Part shown: positions 1 to 6,528 of the stretch, in pieces
Numbering within the stretch: the stretch's first letter is position 1
Layout of the letters: each line of letters opens with the position of its first letter
IMG/VR virus record: IMGVR_UViG_3300044301_002013
Span: 1 to 22,521 of that record
Direction: 5' to 3' (one strand)
DNA: 22,521 nucleotides
From: a virus
Made by a program: the position numbers and the translations under genes
Notes under the pieces: generated by a model
Told to the model about the DNA's origin: nothing
Database searches by the model: none
Seen by the model: only the letters and a program-made list of their open reading frames with translations

Positions 1-222
1 AATTTTGCAATAGGAAATTTAACTAAAATAGAAGGTACAAGTATAGTTGTTAATTTAACAGCAGATGAAACGTATGTGCATAAAGGCGATTTACCTATTA
101 CTTATTATACAGAATACACTGATAATGATGTTAGTGATGTTATTCCAGGTAGTTCAGGCGAACCATCTGCTGCTGATGAAGAATTAGATGCTCAATATGG
201 AACTCAAATATGGCAAGTTTAA
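1..222 (+). CDS. C-terminal end of an unidentified phage gene (5' end outside window)
   Basis: Frame 1 is open from the first base to a TAA at 220-222 and gives the last 73 residues of a protein. The piece is acidic and threonine-rich, has a Gly/Ser/Pro linker (PGSSGEPSAADEE) near residues 50-62 and ends in GTQIWQV. No catalytic or membrane feature is visible. The next gene, the portal, starts three bases after the stop, so the two are probably co-transcribed and this is likely a virion or morphogenesis gene, but that rests on position only. I do not recognise the family. Confidence 0.75.
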   Translation, partial: NFAIGNLTKIEGTSIVVNLTADETYVHKGDLPITYYTEYTDNDVSDVIPGSSGEPSAADEELDAQYGTQIWQV

Positions 223-225
223 AAT

Positions 226-2055
226 ATGAAAAAGAAAAATAATACAGAAATATCAGTAATACATTTAGCAGAGTTTAATCTACCTCAAGTTACTGAAACA
301 AATAATAAAGATTGGATACAATTTGGCACAGATAATATGTACCCTCAATATCTACTTGAGTTGTATAATGGAAGTAGTATTAATAATGCTATTATTAAGG
401 GCGTAGCTGCCATGATATACGGAGATGGAATAGAAGCTACTGATAGACAGGATAGTGATGAGCATAAGGAACAATGGTTGCGATTAACCTCATTACTAGG
501 AAACTCTCAAAAAGACCTTTTAAAATGCTTGTCGTTTGATTTAAAGCTGTTCGGCATGTGTTATGTTAATACGATATGGAACAAGCCTAGAACTAAGATT
601 GTGGAAATGTACCATATCCCAGCTCAATATATAAGAAGTGGAAAGACTGATAGTTATGGTAGTGTAAATGATTACTATTATTCAGCAGATTGGACTAACT
701 TGAGAAAGCACAAGCCAAGAGTTTATAAAGCGTTTGATGAAAAGGACAGAACAAGTGCAAGTCAAGTATTATGTATCAAAGATTACTCTCCTGGAAGTTA
801 TTATTATTCACTTCCTGACTATCAAGGTTCTACTTCTTACATTCAATTAGATATGGAAATCGCACAGTTTCATCTCAGTAATATCAAATCAGGAATGTTT
901 CCTAGTATGGCTGTAAATTTTGCGAATGGAGTGCCAACAAGAGAGGAGAGAAAAACTATTGAAAGACAGATAAATTCTAAATTCGGAGGAAGTGGTAACG
1001 CTGGGAAGATATTAATCACTTTCAATGATGGGAAAGATACAGCTCCTGAAATAATTCCTATAAATGCTAATGATAATTCTGATAGTTATCAATTTTTATC
1101 TACAGAAACTACAAGTAAAGTCTTAACAGGACATCGTGTTACAAGCCCCCTCTTATTCGGAGTAAAAGGAGATGGGGGTGGATTTGGAAATAATGCAGAT
1201 GAATTGAGAGATAGTTATTCTTTATTTAATAATACAGTCATTAGACCCTTTCAAAACACGCTTTTAGGGGGTTTACAGCCTATTTTTAATATTTGTGGCA
1301 TAAACCTTGATTTGTATTTTAAATCGCTTAAACCTGCTGATTTCATAGACATAGAAAATGTGGCTAAAATTGATGAAGATGAGCAAAAGAAAGAGGGAAT
1401 AGATACAGGAGATGAAATAAAGAAAGAATTTACTGAATTATCTAATGATGAGTTTGATATTTTATTAAACAACTTGGAGGGGGAACAAATAAATGAGGAA
1501 GAATGGGAAGTTGTAGATGAAAGAGAGCAAGGTACAGGAGATGATTACGAAGAATGGGCGGATAGATTTATACAAAAAAGAGAAGATTTTGCTGCTGATG
1601 AAATTAAAAGTAATGAAGATAAATTCAGTTATTTAGATAAATCTTATTATAGAGTAAGATTTAAATATGCTGTTGGAACAACAAAAGGAGCAGGAAGTAA
1701 GTCTAGACCATTTTGCGAAAACATGATGAGATTAAGTAGAGGGGGCTTTGTTTATAGAATAGAAGATATAGATATAGCTAGTGAAAAGGGAGTAAACAGG
1801 CAATTAGGACACAAGAAAAAGCCTTACGATTTATTCAAATTTAAAGGGGGAGTTTATTGCAGACATAAATGGAATGAGATACTATATAGACTAAAAGAGG
1901 GAACTGAATTAAAAACTGGTCAAAGTTTGGATGAAGATTATAAAAAAGTAGATAGAATTCCAACAAGATATAAAAGAAAACCAAAAGGATTAGAAGAAAG
2001 TAAAATAGCTCCGTATAACATGCCAGATAACGGACATTATCCAGGAGTAAAATAA
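226..2055 (+). CDS. Phage portal protein with an extra C-terminal Cys/His-containing domain
   Basis: A portal forms the dodecameric ring at the capsid vertex through which DNA is packaged and ejected. Residues 1 to about 390 look like a Bacteroidota-phage portal: an N-terminal part with the IQFGTDNMYPQYLLELY type of segment and, at about residues 301-355, the stretch TGHRVTSPLLFGV...GFGNNADELRDSY...NTLLGGLQPIF, which I associate with this family. Residues 380-470 form an acidic, Glu/Asp-rich linker. The last ~120 residues hold a separate small domain with SRPFC, GGFVYR, KKKPYDLFKFKGGVYCRHKW and LYRLKEG, resembling the end of Mu gpF-like head morphogenesis domains that are sometimes fused to portals. 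At 609 residues it is longer than a simple portal. The ATG lies three bases after the upstream stop in an A-rich context with no Shine-Dalgarno. The portal call is fairly firm; the nature of the tail domain is inferred. Confidence 0.8.
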   Translation: MKKKNNTEISVIHLAEFNLPQVTETNNKDWIQFGTDNMYPQYLLELYNGSSINNAIIKGVAAMIYGDGIEATDRQDSDEHKEQWLRLTSLLGNSQKDLLKCLSFDLKLFGMCYVNTIWNKPRTKIVEMYHIPAQYIRSGKTDSYGSVNDYYYSADWTNLRKHKPRVYKAFDEKDRTSASQVLCIKDYSPGSYYYSLPDYQGSTSYIQLDMEIAQFHLSNIKSGMFPSMAVNFANGVPTREERKTIERQINSKFGGSGNAGKILITFNDGKDTAPEIIPINANDNSDSYQFLSTETTSKVLTGHRVTSPLLFGVKGDGGGFGNNADELRDSYSLFNNTVIRPFQNTLLGGLQPIFNICGINLDLYFKSLKPADFIDIENVAKIDEDEQKKEGIDTGDEIKKEFTELSNDEFDILLNNLEGEQINEEEWEVVDEREQGTGDDYEEWADRFIQKREDFAADEIKSNEDKFSYLDKSYYRVRFKYAVGTTKGAGSKSRPFCENMMRLSRGGFVYRIEDIDIASEKGVNRQLGHKKKPYDLFKFKGGVYCRHKWNEILYRLKEGTELKTGQSLDEDYKKVDRIPTRYKRKPKGLEESKIAPYNMPDNGHYPGVK

Positions 2056-2063
2056 ATTAAAAT

Positions 2064-2636
2064 ATGGCGATACAACATACACTTTTTATAAGTACAAACA
2101 GATTGAAAAAAGATTCAGCTCTTGGTGGAAGCGTAGATGACAATTTACTACTTCCATATATACTAATGGCACAAGATAGATATATATTGCCTGTGCTGGG
2201 TACTGATTTAACTAATAAATTAATATCTGACATACAAGGTAGCAGCTTGACAGGGGCGTATTTAACGCTTTTACAAACTTACGTTCAGCCAAGCCTTGTG
2301 CAATACTCATTCGCTACTGTACTTCCATTTCTTAGGCTTAGAATGGTAAATAATTCTGTAGTAACAATGTCAAGCGAGCAGGGTTCTAGCGTTTCTCATA
2401 GCGATTTAAAGCCTTTAATTAATGCCAGTATAGACCAAGCTGAGTTCTACAGAGAAAGATTGATAGACTACATAAGAAATAATACAAACAGCTTTCCTGA
2501 ATACAGCTCAAATTCAGGAGCAGATTTAACTCCTACATCTCAAAACTACTACGCAGGATTAAATCTTGATGTAGCTCCAATGAGTAATAAAACAAAGTCC
2601 TTTTTACAAGGAGCAGATATAACTATATGTTGCTAA
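2064..2636 (+). CDS. Head-tail adaptor-like protein (resembles DUF6712)
   Basis: The 190-residue protein directly follows the portal, the usual place for the first connector ring that caps the portal channel. Its N-terminal half is helical, with LLLPYILMAQDRYILPVLGT and a second helix pair ending in LLQTYVQPSLVQYSFATVLPFLRLRM. This helical-bundle pattern, with early helices around an ILP.LG turn, is what I recall for the DUF6712 family of Bacteroidota phages, thought to be gp6/gp15-like adaptors. The C-terminal third is Ser/Asn-rich and less structured, ending in CC. It starts eight bases after the portal stop. The family assignment is from memory and position; the role follows from synteny. 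Confidence 0.6.
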   Translation: MAIQHTLFISTNRLKKDSALGGSVDDNLLLPYILMAQDRYILPVLGTDLTNKLISDIQGSSLTGAYLTLLQTYVQPSLVQYSFATVLPFLRLRMVNNSVVTMSSEQGSSVSHSDLKPLINASIDQAEFYRERLIDYIRNNTNSFPEYSSNSGADLTPTSQNYYAGLNLDVAPMSNKTKSFLQGADITICC

Positions 2637-2640
2637 AATT

Positions 2641-2763
2641 ATGCTTACAAAACAAAAGGAAAAACAAAGGAAAAATAACGAACAAAAACTAAAAAAATAT
2701 TTAGATAATTATGCCAAATCAAAGACTAACAGACAAAACAGCCCTGACAGAACAGGTCGGTAG
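2641..2763 (+). CDS. Possible tiny Lys/Arg-rich protein (40 aa)
   Basis: An ATG four bases after the preceding stop, in the same A-rich context as its neighbours' starts, opens a 40-residue frame ending at a TAG. The product (MLTKQKEKQRKNNEQKLKKY...) is extremely basic and would be a charged helix. It overlaps the start of the next gene (2711) by 53 bases in another frame. For it: it fills an otherwise empty 74-base gap with normal start spacing. Against it: an A-rich leader easily spells lysines by chance, and the overlap is long for this tightly packed genome. I do not recognise it, and it may simply be a leader. Confidence 0.3.
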   Translation: MLTKQKEKQRKNNEQKLKKYLDNYAKSKTNRQNSPDRTGR

Positions 2764-3238
2764 TGGCGATTTATTAATGGTGGTGGATGTAAACGATACC
2801 ACAGGTAGCTCGGCTGGTACTTCAAAAAAGATGGATTTTAAATACTTAATGCAAACAGATAAAATTTCATTACCTAATTCAGAAATAGATTTAGCTACTA
2901 ACCCCAAAACTTTAATAGGAGCTTTAAGTGGTTATATGATTACTGTTTATAATGTTACAATTTTAACTACTTACGCAGCTTCAGCTGAATCATCTAATGC
3001 TAGTTTATTCCTTAGTTATGACGCTGGCGACCCTTCAAATTACTGGTTTTATTTTAGGCGTTTTATGAATACAATAACTGTTAATAATTCATTTAGCTTA
3101 GCTCCCACTCCAAGTATAACAGGCACCTGTAAAGATACTTTACTGAATAAGCCCTTTGTGCTATCTTCAGATGGCGATTTTAATGGTGGATGGAGCGCTG
3201 ATGTTTATGTTACTTACGCTTATACAAAAGTATTATAA
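2711..3238 (+). CDS. Small virion fibre/decoration-like protein
   Basis: The first ~50 residues (RLTDKTALTE, GSGDLLMVVDVNDTTGSSAGTSKKMDFKYL) match a pattern I know from Bacteroidota phage fibre and spike proteins, in which a short 'parameter and value' segment lies before a beta-rich body. The rest is rich in Ser, Thr, Asn and aromatic residues and ends in alternating beta-like strands (WSADVYVTYAYTKVL). At 175 residues it is short for a tail fibre, so a head fibre, decoration or small receptor-binding protein is more likely. It lies between the head-neck genes and the envelope cassette. Its TAA overlaps the next ATG (TAATG), pointing to coupled translation with the exported protein that follows. 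The precise role is inferred. Confidence 0.5.
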   Translation: MPNQRLTDKTALTEQVGSGDLLMVVDVNDTTGSSAGTSKKMDFKYLMQTDKISLPNSEIDLATNPKTLIGALSGYMITVYNVTILTTYAASAESSNASLFLSYDAGDPSNYWFYFRRFMNTITVNNSFSLAPTPSITGTCKDTLLNKPFVLSSDGDFNGGWSADVYVTYAYTKVL

Positions 3239-4269
3239 TGAAGATAAATCACACACATATATATATTTTATTAATAGTCTTTGTATTAGGACTAGGAACT
3301 TGCAAAGCTCAATTCTTTAAATATGCTACTATATATAGTTCAGGCAGTATTAATACAAGTATGATTGAAAATCAAGATTATATAGCGATAAATAAAGGCT
3401 ATGAAGAAACAACTCAAATAAATCCTTATGATTACAACTTCACAATCGGAATCCGTAAAATTGCTCGTTTCAATTATGAACAGAAACTTACGACTTGGTA
3501 TTATGGGAATGAAAAAAGCGTTGCTGACAATACTACAATTGGTAATAATAGTGGCTGGGAGTATTTGTTTAACTATTCTTTTATTCGTAATCGTAGTGAA
3601 ACATACAATAATAGAGATTTTTGGATTAGGTACTTAGGAAATAGCTATGTTACTAAAATACAAGCTAAAAATGATGAAAGCAGAAACTTAGAGTACATAT
3701 CTTTTGATACAAGGTTCAGAATCAATAAAGGAGCTTTTGACTTTACTCTTGGAGTGGTTGGAAGAAATCATCCTGTTTATGGCGTAGTTCCTATTGAGGA
3801 CTTTTGGGTAAGTGGAGAAAGCTCATTCCAGGAATTAGCAGAAGATTTTGGATATTCTACTCAATTTATTCAGGGTGGGTGGCACTGGTTTAATAATGGA
3901 GAATTAATAGCCACTTCAAATGATGAGTTTTTTAAGCATTATTTTGGTTCAGCTATAGCTCAATATAACCAAGACCAATTAAACGCATTAGGCAGCGTTT
4001 CTGAGCTTTCTATAGCTATTGGAACAGCTTATTATTACTATAGTGATAAGTATTGGGTTCACTCTTGGCTAAATGTTATGCCTTTTCATTATGGATTAGA
4101 TGATTATTCTTATGATTATCAAGGTACTCCTACTGATGTTGATTTTGGATTAGTAGCAGGATGGAGAATTACAAAAAATTTAGGCGTATTTGTGGAGGGT
4201 ACATATTTAGAATACTGGGAAAAGCCTATACAGGAGTTCAAATTTGGGTTTAATTATTTAATATTTTAA
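3238..4269 (+). CDS. Exported outer-membrane barrel-like protein of unknown function
   Basis: Residues 1-25 are a clear Sec signal peptide (basic start, then ILLIVFVLGLGTCKAQ, with likely cleavage after AQ). The mature part alternates polar and aromatic residues in strand-like blocks throughout, for example FNYEQKLTTWYYGN, FWIRYLGNSYVTKIQ, SIAIGTAYYYYSDKYWVHSW and NLGVFVEGTYLEYW, and ends with FKFGFNYLIF, that is, a final strand with a terminal phenylalanine as in many outer-membrane beta-barrels. These features suggest insertion in the host outer membrane or assembly at it, not a virion role, although a secreted beta-rich protein is possible. It starts at a TAATG overlap and is followed two bases later by another exported protein. 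I recall similar proteins in other flavobacterial phages without a known function. Receptor masking (superinfection exclusion) or a part in lysis are guesses. Confidence 0.6.
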   Translation: MKINHTHIYILLIVFVLGLGTCKAQFFKYATIYSSGSINTSMIENQDYIAINKGYEETTQINPYDYNFTIGIRKIARFNYEQKLTTWYYGNEKSVADNTTIGNNSGWEYLFNYSFIRNRSETYNNRDFWIRYLGNSYVTKIQAKNDESRNLEYISFDTRFRINKGAFDFTLGVVGRNHPVYGVVPIEDFWVSGESSFQELAEDFGYSTQFIQGGWHWFNNGELIATSNDEFFKHYFGSAIAQYNQDQLNALGSVSELSIAIGTAYYYYSDKYWVHSWLNVMPFHYGLDDYSYDYQGTPTDVDFGLVAGWRITKNLGVFVEGTYLEYWEKPIQEFKFGFNYLIF

Positions 4270-4270
4270 T

Positions 4271-4756
4271 ATGAGAAAATTATTTTTGTTATTTGTATTA
4301 GTATTTAGTTATGGATTTAGTCAAACGAATTGCGAATTATGTGTTGAGCAAAATGGGTTTTATTGTGGCGATGATGAAAGTAATTGGACACAGTATTCTC
4401 CTCTTGGTTGCGTACCTAATGGTCTTAATAATCTCTTATATCTTAATGATGGCTGGCTAGATTGTGTTGATGGAAGCGATGAGGATGGGGCTGTGCCTAC
4501 AACTTTAGAAGATTGTGCCATATATGACTATGTTCCTTGTGATACTGTGTATGTAGAAATCCCTATTATTGACACTCTTTATGTAACTGAATACCTTGAT
4601 TGTGTTACAGGTTTACCCTGTGGGAATACAGCTATTTTAGAGCTACTGCAAAAAACGAAAAACAACAATAAAATATATAATTTAAACGGAAAAGAGATAT
4701 ACAGGAGAGAAAACGTGTATATAGAAGATGGGAAAATTAACTTTAAAATTAAATAA
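4271..4756 (+). CDS. Secreted Cys-rich protein with an LDL-receptor-A-like Ca loop
   Basis: Residues 1-18 are a signal peptide (MRKLFLLFVLVFSYGFSQ). The mature chain has nine cysteines (21, 24, 32, 47, 65, 82, 90, 111, 117), consistent with disulfides outside the cytoplasm. Residues 60-71, DGWLDCVDGSDE, match the calcium-cage core of LDL-receptor class A repeats (DGxxDCxDGSDE), with acidic ligands at 60, 64, 70 and 71. Cysteine spacing around it only loosely follows a full LDL-A module. The C-terminus (KIYNLNGKEI... then VYIEDGKINFKIK) resembles the short beta C-terminal tails of Bacteroidota exported proteins (xYNLNGxxI...GxYIxxGK). It lies in the envelope/lysis cassette, two bases after the barrel-like gene. 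The signal peptide and motif are direct observations; the function is unknown. Confidence 0.6.
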   Translation: MRKLFLLFVLVFSYGFSQTNCELCVEQNGFYCGDDESNWTQYSPLGCVPNGLNNLLYLNDGWLDCVDGSDEDGAVPTTLEDCAIYDYVPCDTVYVEIPIIDTLYVTEYLDCVTGLPCGNTAILELLQKTKNNNKIYNLNGKEIYRRENVYIEDGKINFKIK

Positions 4757-4759
4757 AAA

Positions 4760-4948
4760 ATGAAAGAATTAATCTTAAAATTTATTAAATCAAGGAAATT
4801 CTGGTATGGTTTTGTAACTGTTATGCTGATATTATTCTCAGATAGCTTTGGAATTAGCGATACTAAAATGAATACGTTAGTAATTATCACAGTAGCTATG
4901 ATTATTGGTCAGGGGTTAGCAGACAAATCTTGTAATATGAAAAGATAA
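4760..4948 (+). CDS. Small two-helix membrane protein, possible holin
   Basis: The 62-residue protein has two hydrophobic segments, about residues 13-28 (FWYGFVTVMLILFSDSF) and 37-51 (MNTLVIITVAMIIGQG), with a lysine-rich N-terminus (MKELILKFIKSRK) and a basic C-terminus (KSCNMKR). Size, topology and position two genes ahead of a thioredoxin-like protein and the endolysin fit a class II holin or a holin accessory protein. A second, better holin candidate lies at 6076-6468, so this one could instead be an antiholin or a membrane anchor for its neighbour. The stop overlaps the next ATG (TAATG), tying it closely to the coiled-coil membrane protein downstream. Confidence 0.5.
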   Translation: MKELILKFIKSRKFWYGFVTVMLILFSDSFGISDTKMNTLVIITVAMIIGQGLADKSCNMKR

Positions 4949-5238
4949 TGGCAACAGAGGTATCGGAAAATAGCAAATTTGTGCTCTCATTAAAATCTAT
5001 TGGAGCTATTATAGCAATTGTTGCGAGTTTTATTGGTATGTATTATTCGTTAAGTATGGAAATCCAGCAAGCTAAGGAATTACCTGTAATAGAAATTCCT
5101 GAGCCTGAGGTAACAGCGACTGAATTTGGGTTGCGAATTGATTTAATTACGCAGACTGTTATGAGTAATGCAGAAAAATTAGATAAAATAGAAACGCAGG
5201 TAGAGAAAATAGAGGAGAGAGTTTACGAGCTAAAATGA
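4948..5238 (+). CDS. Single-pass membrane protein with C-terminal coiled coil
   Basis: One transmembrane segment spans about residues 14-34 (LKSIGAIIAIVASFIGMYYSL). A short Pro/Glu-rich linker (ELPVIEIPEPEV) follows, then a heptad-like helix from about residue 58 to the end (LITQTVMSNAEKLDKIETQVEKIEERVYEL). Anchor, linker and coiled coil, in a lysis cassette, recall inner-membrane spanin subunits or holin accessory proteins, but I see no partner lipoprotein with a lipobox. It starts at a TAATG overlap and shares ATGA with the next start. The structural description is direct; the spanin-like role is a guess. Confidence 0.5.
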   Translation: MATEVSENSKFVLSLKSIGAIIAIVASFIGMYYSLSMEIQQAKELPVIEIPEPEVTATEFGLRIDLITQTVMSNAEKLDKIETQVEKIEERVYELK

Positions 5239-5612
5239 AATACCTTTTTTATATATTATTGTGGGTAATACCTTATCAATGTCTGAGCCAATCGCTTATA
5301 ACAACTACTCAATTAAAAGATGCTCAACAGTCCAGCGAACCAATTGTTATTGAGTTTTGGGCAGATTGGAACGATAGTAACAAATGTCATTTCTTAGGCA
5401 ATCTTAAAGATTGTAGGATATACAGAATATGTATTAAGGACAATCCTGACTTGGCAGAATCTTACAAGATTAAAGTATTACCTACGATAATAGTCTTTAA
5501 TAAGACAGAAGTAGTAGCAACATTTAAAGGAAATTTAATGTTTCAGTTAGATGTTGAAAAGAAAGAAATTCAGGCTGTAATAGACAGTATAACAATCTCT
5601 AAATTTAGATAA
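5235..5612 (+). CDS. Exported thioredoxin-fold protein lacking the CxxC site
   Basis: Residues 1-19 form a signal peptide (MKYLFYILLWVIPYQCLSQ). The rest fits a thioredoxin fold: the strand IVIEFWADW (37-45), the helix after it, the strand RIYRICIKDNP (61-71), ESYKIKVLPTIIVF (75-88) with the cis-proline P83, and a C-terminal helix. At the place of the redox CGPC the sequence reads W45-NDSN-K50, so both catalytic cysteines are missing. It cannot act as an ordinary disulfide oxidoreductase and is more likely a binding or scaffold protein in the periplasm. Other cysteines (51, 60, 66) are not in an active-site arrangement. It overlaps the upstream gene by ATGA and the endolysin gene by TAATG, so it is produced together with the lysis proteins. 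Confidence 0.65.
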   Translation: MKYLFYILLWVIPYQCLSQSLITTTQLKDAQQSSEPIVIEFWADWNDSNKCHFLGNLKDCRIYRICIKDNPDLAESYKIKVLPTIIVFNKTEVVATFKGNLMFQLDVEKKEIQAVIDSITISKFR

Positions 5613-6079
5613 TGATACTTTCAAAAAATTTTTCTTTAAATGAATTTACTAAAAGCGTTTCAGCAATAAGAAACGGAGTGGAAAATTCTCCCTCTCCTGA
5701 ACACATTAGAAATATACAGTTATTAGTTAAATACGTTTTACAGCCACTTAGACAGGCTTTAGGGCTACCAATTAAGATTACGAGTGGTTATCGTTCAGAT
5801 GCCTTAAATAAGCTAATAGGGGGTTCAAAAAGAAGCCAACATTGTAAAGGTCAGGCAGCAGATATTCAATTTAAAATAGATGGTATAATGGACAATAAGA
5901 TAATTTGGGATAAAGTAATAGAATTAGGATTACCATTTGACCAAATGATTAACGAGTTTGAGTATTCCTGGATTCATATTAGCTACAATGAAGAACATAA
6001 TAGAAATTCTTTACTTGAAGCTTATAAAGAAAACGGAAGAACAAAATATAAATATCATAAAATAGAAAAAGGGATATGA
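5612..6079 (+). CDS. Endolysin, M15-family zinc peptidase
   Basis: The 155-residue protein matches the Peptidase_M15_3 group, which cleaves peptidoglycan cross-links or stem peptides. Visible motifs are FSLNEFTKS at residues 7-15, ITSGYRSDALNKLIGGSKRSQH at 56-77 and GQAADIQF at 80-87, giving zinc ligands H77 and D84, with the third ligand H122 in SWIHISY (119-125). An acidic residue just before it (E115 or E117) is the probable catalytic base. There is no signal peptide, so it needs a holin to reach the cell wall; a holin-like gene follows with an ATGA overlap. The start ATG is fixed by the TAATG overlap with the previous gene and by the early conserved FSLNEF motif. Confidence 0.88.
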   Translation: MILSKNFSLNEFTKSVSAIRNGVENSPSPEHIRNIQLLVKYVLQPLRQALGLPIKITSGYRSDALNKLIGGSKRSQHCKGQAADIQFKIDGIMDNKIIWDKVIELGLPFDQMINEFEYSWIHISYNEEHNRNSLLEAYKENGRTKYKYHKIEKGI

Positions 6080-6468
6080 AAATACTAAAAACAATATTCG
6101 GAGGAGGGGCTGAAAAGCTAGTAGAATCTGTCGGTGGTGTATTAGACAATCTAAGCACATCTAAGGAAGAAAAATTAGAAGCAAAAAGAAAGATTAAAGA
6201 ATTAATGGTTAGCCATCAAGTAGAGGTAGAAAAGAATGTTAGCGAAAGATGGAAAGCAGATATGAATAGCGATAGTTGGTTATCTAAAAACGTAAGACCA
6301 CTTGTATTAGTGTTTACTATTGCCTGTACTATGCTACTTGTATTCATAGATAGTGGCAGCATTACCTTTCAAGTGGCAGAAAAATGGACTGACCTTCTCC
6401 AATTAGTTCTTATTACGATTATAGGGGCTTATTTCGGTGGCAGGTCGGTTGAGAAACTTAAAAAATAA
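6076..6468 (+). CDS. Holin-like protein (GTA_holin_3TM-like)
   Basis: The N-terminal ~70 residues form a charged amphipathic helix (SKEEKLEAKRKIKELMVSH), leading into WKADMNSDSWLSKNVRPLVLVF. Then come hydrophobic segments at about residues 75-94 (RPLVLVFTIACTMLLVFID) and 106-122 (DLLQLVLITIIGAYFG), ending GGRSVEKLKK. The D..SDSWL...RPL pattern and the final GGR..EK are characteristic of the 3TM holin family first described in gene transfer agents and common in phages. It follows the endolysin with an ATGA overlap, as expected for a lysis pair. It would make holes in the inner membrane to release or activate the endolysin. Confidence 0.78.
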   Translation: MKILKTIFGGGAEKLVESVGGVLDNLSTSKEEKLEAKRKIKELMVSHQVEVEKNVSERWKADMNSDSWLSKNVRPLVLVFTIACTMLLVFIDSGSITFQVAEKWTDLLQLVLITIIGAYFGGRSVEKLKK

Positions 6469-6528
6469 ATTATCAAAAAAGACTATAGACTTAGATTAAC
6501 TAAAACAGAACACGACTTAATACAGGAA

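Noticed and set aside
3428-3637. 69-codon + strand frame inside the outer-membrane-like gene
   Set aside because: It is wholly within a gene with a signal peptide and strand pattern in another frame, and its product has no supporting context.
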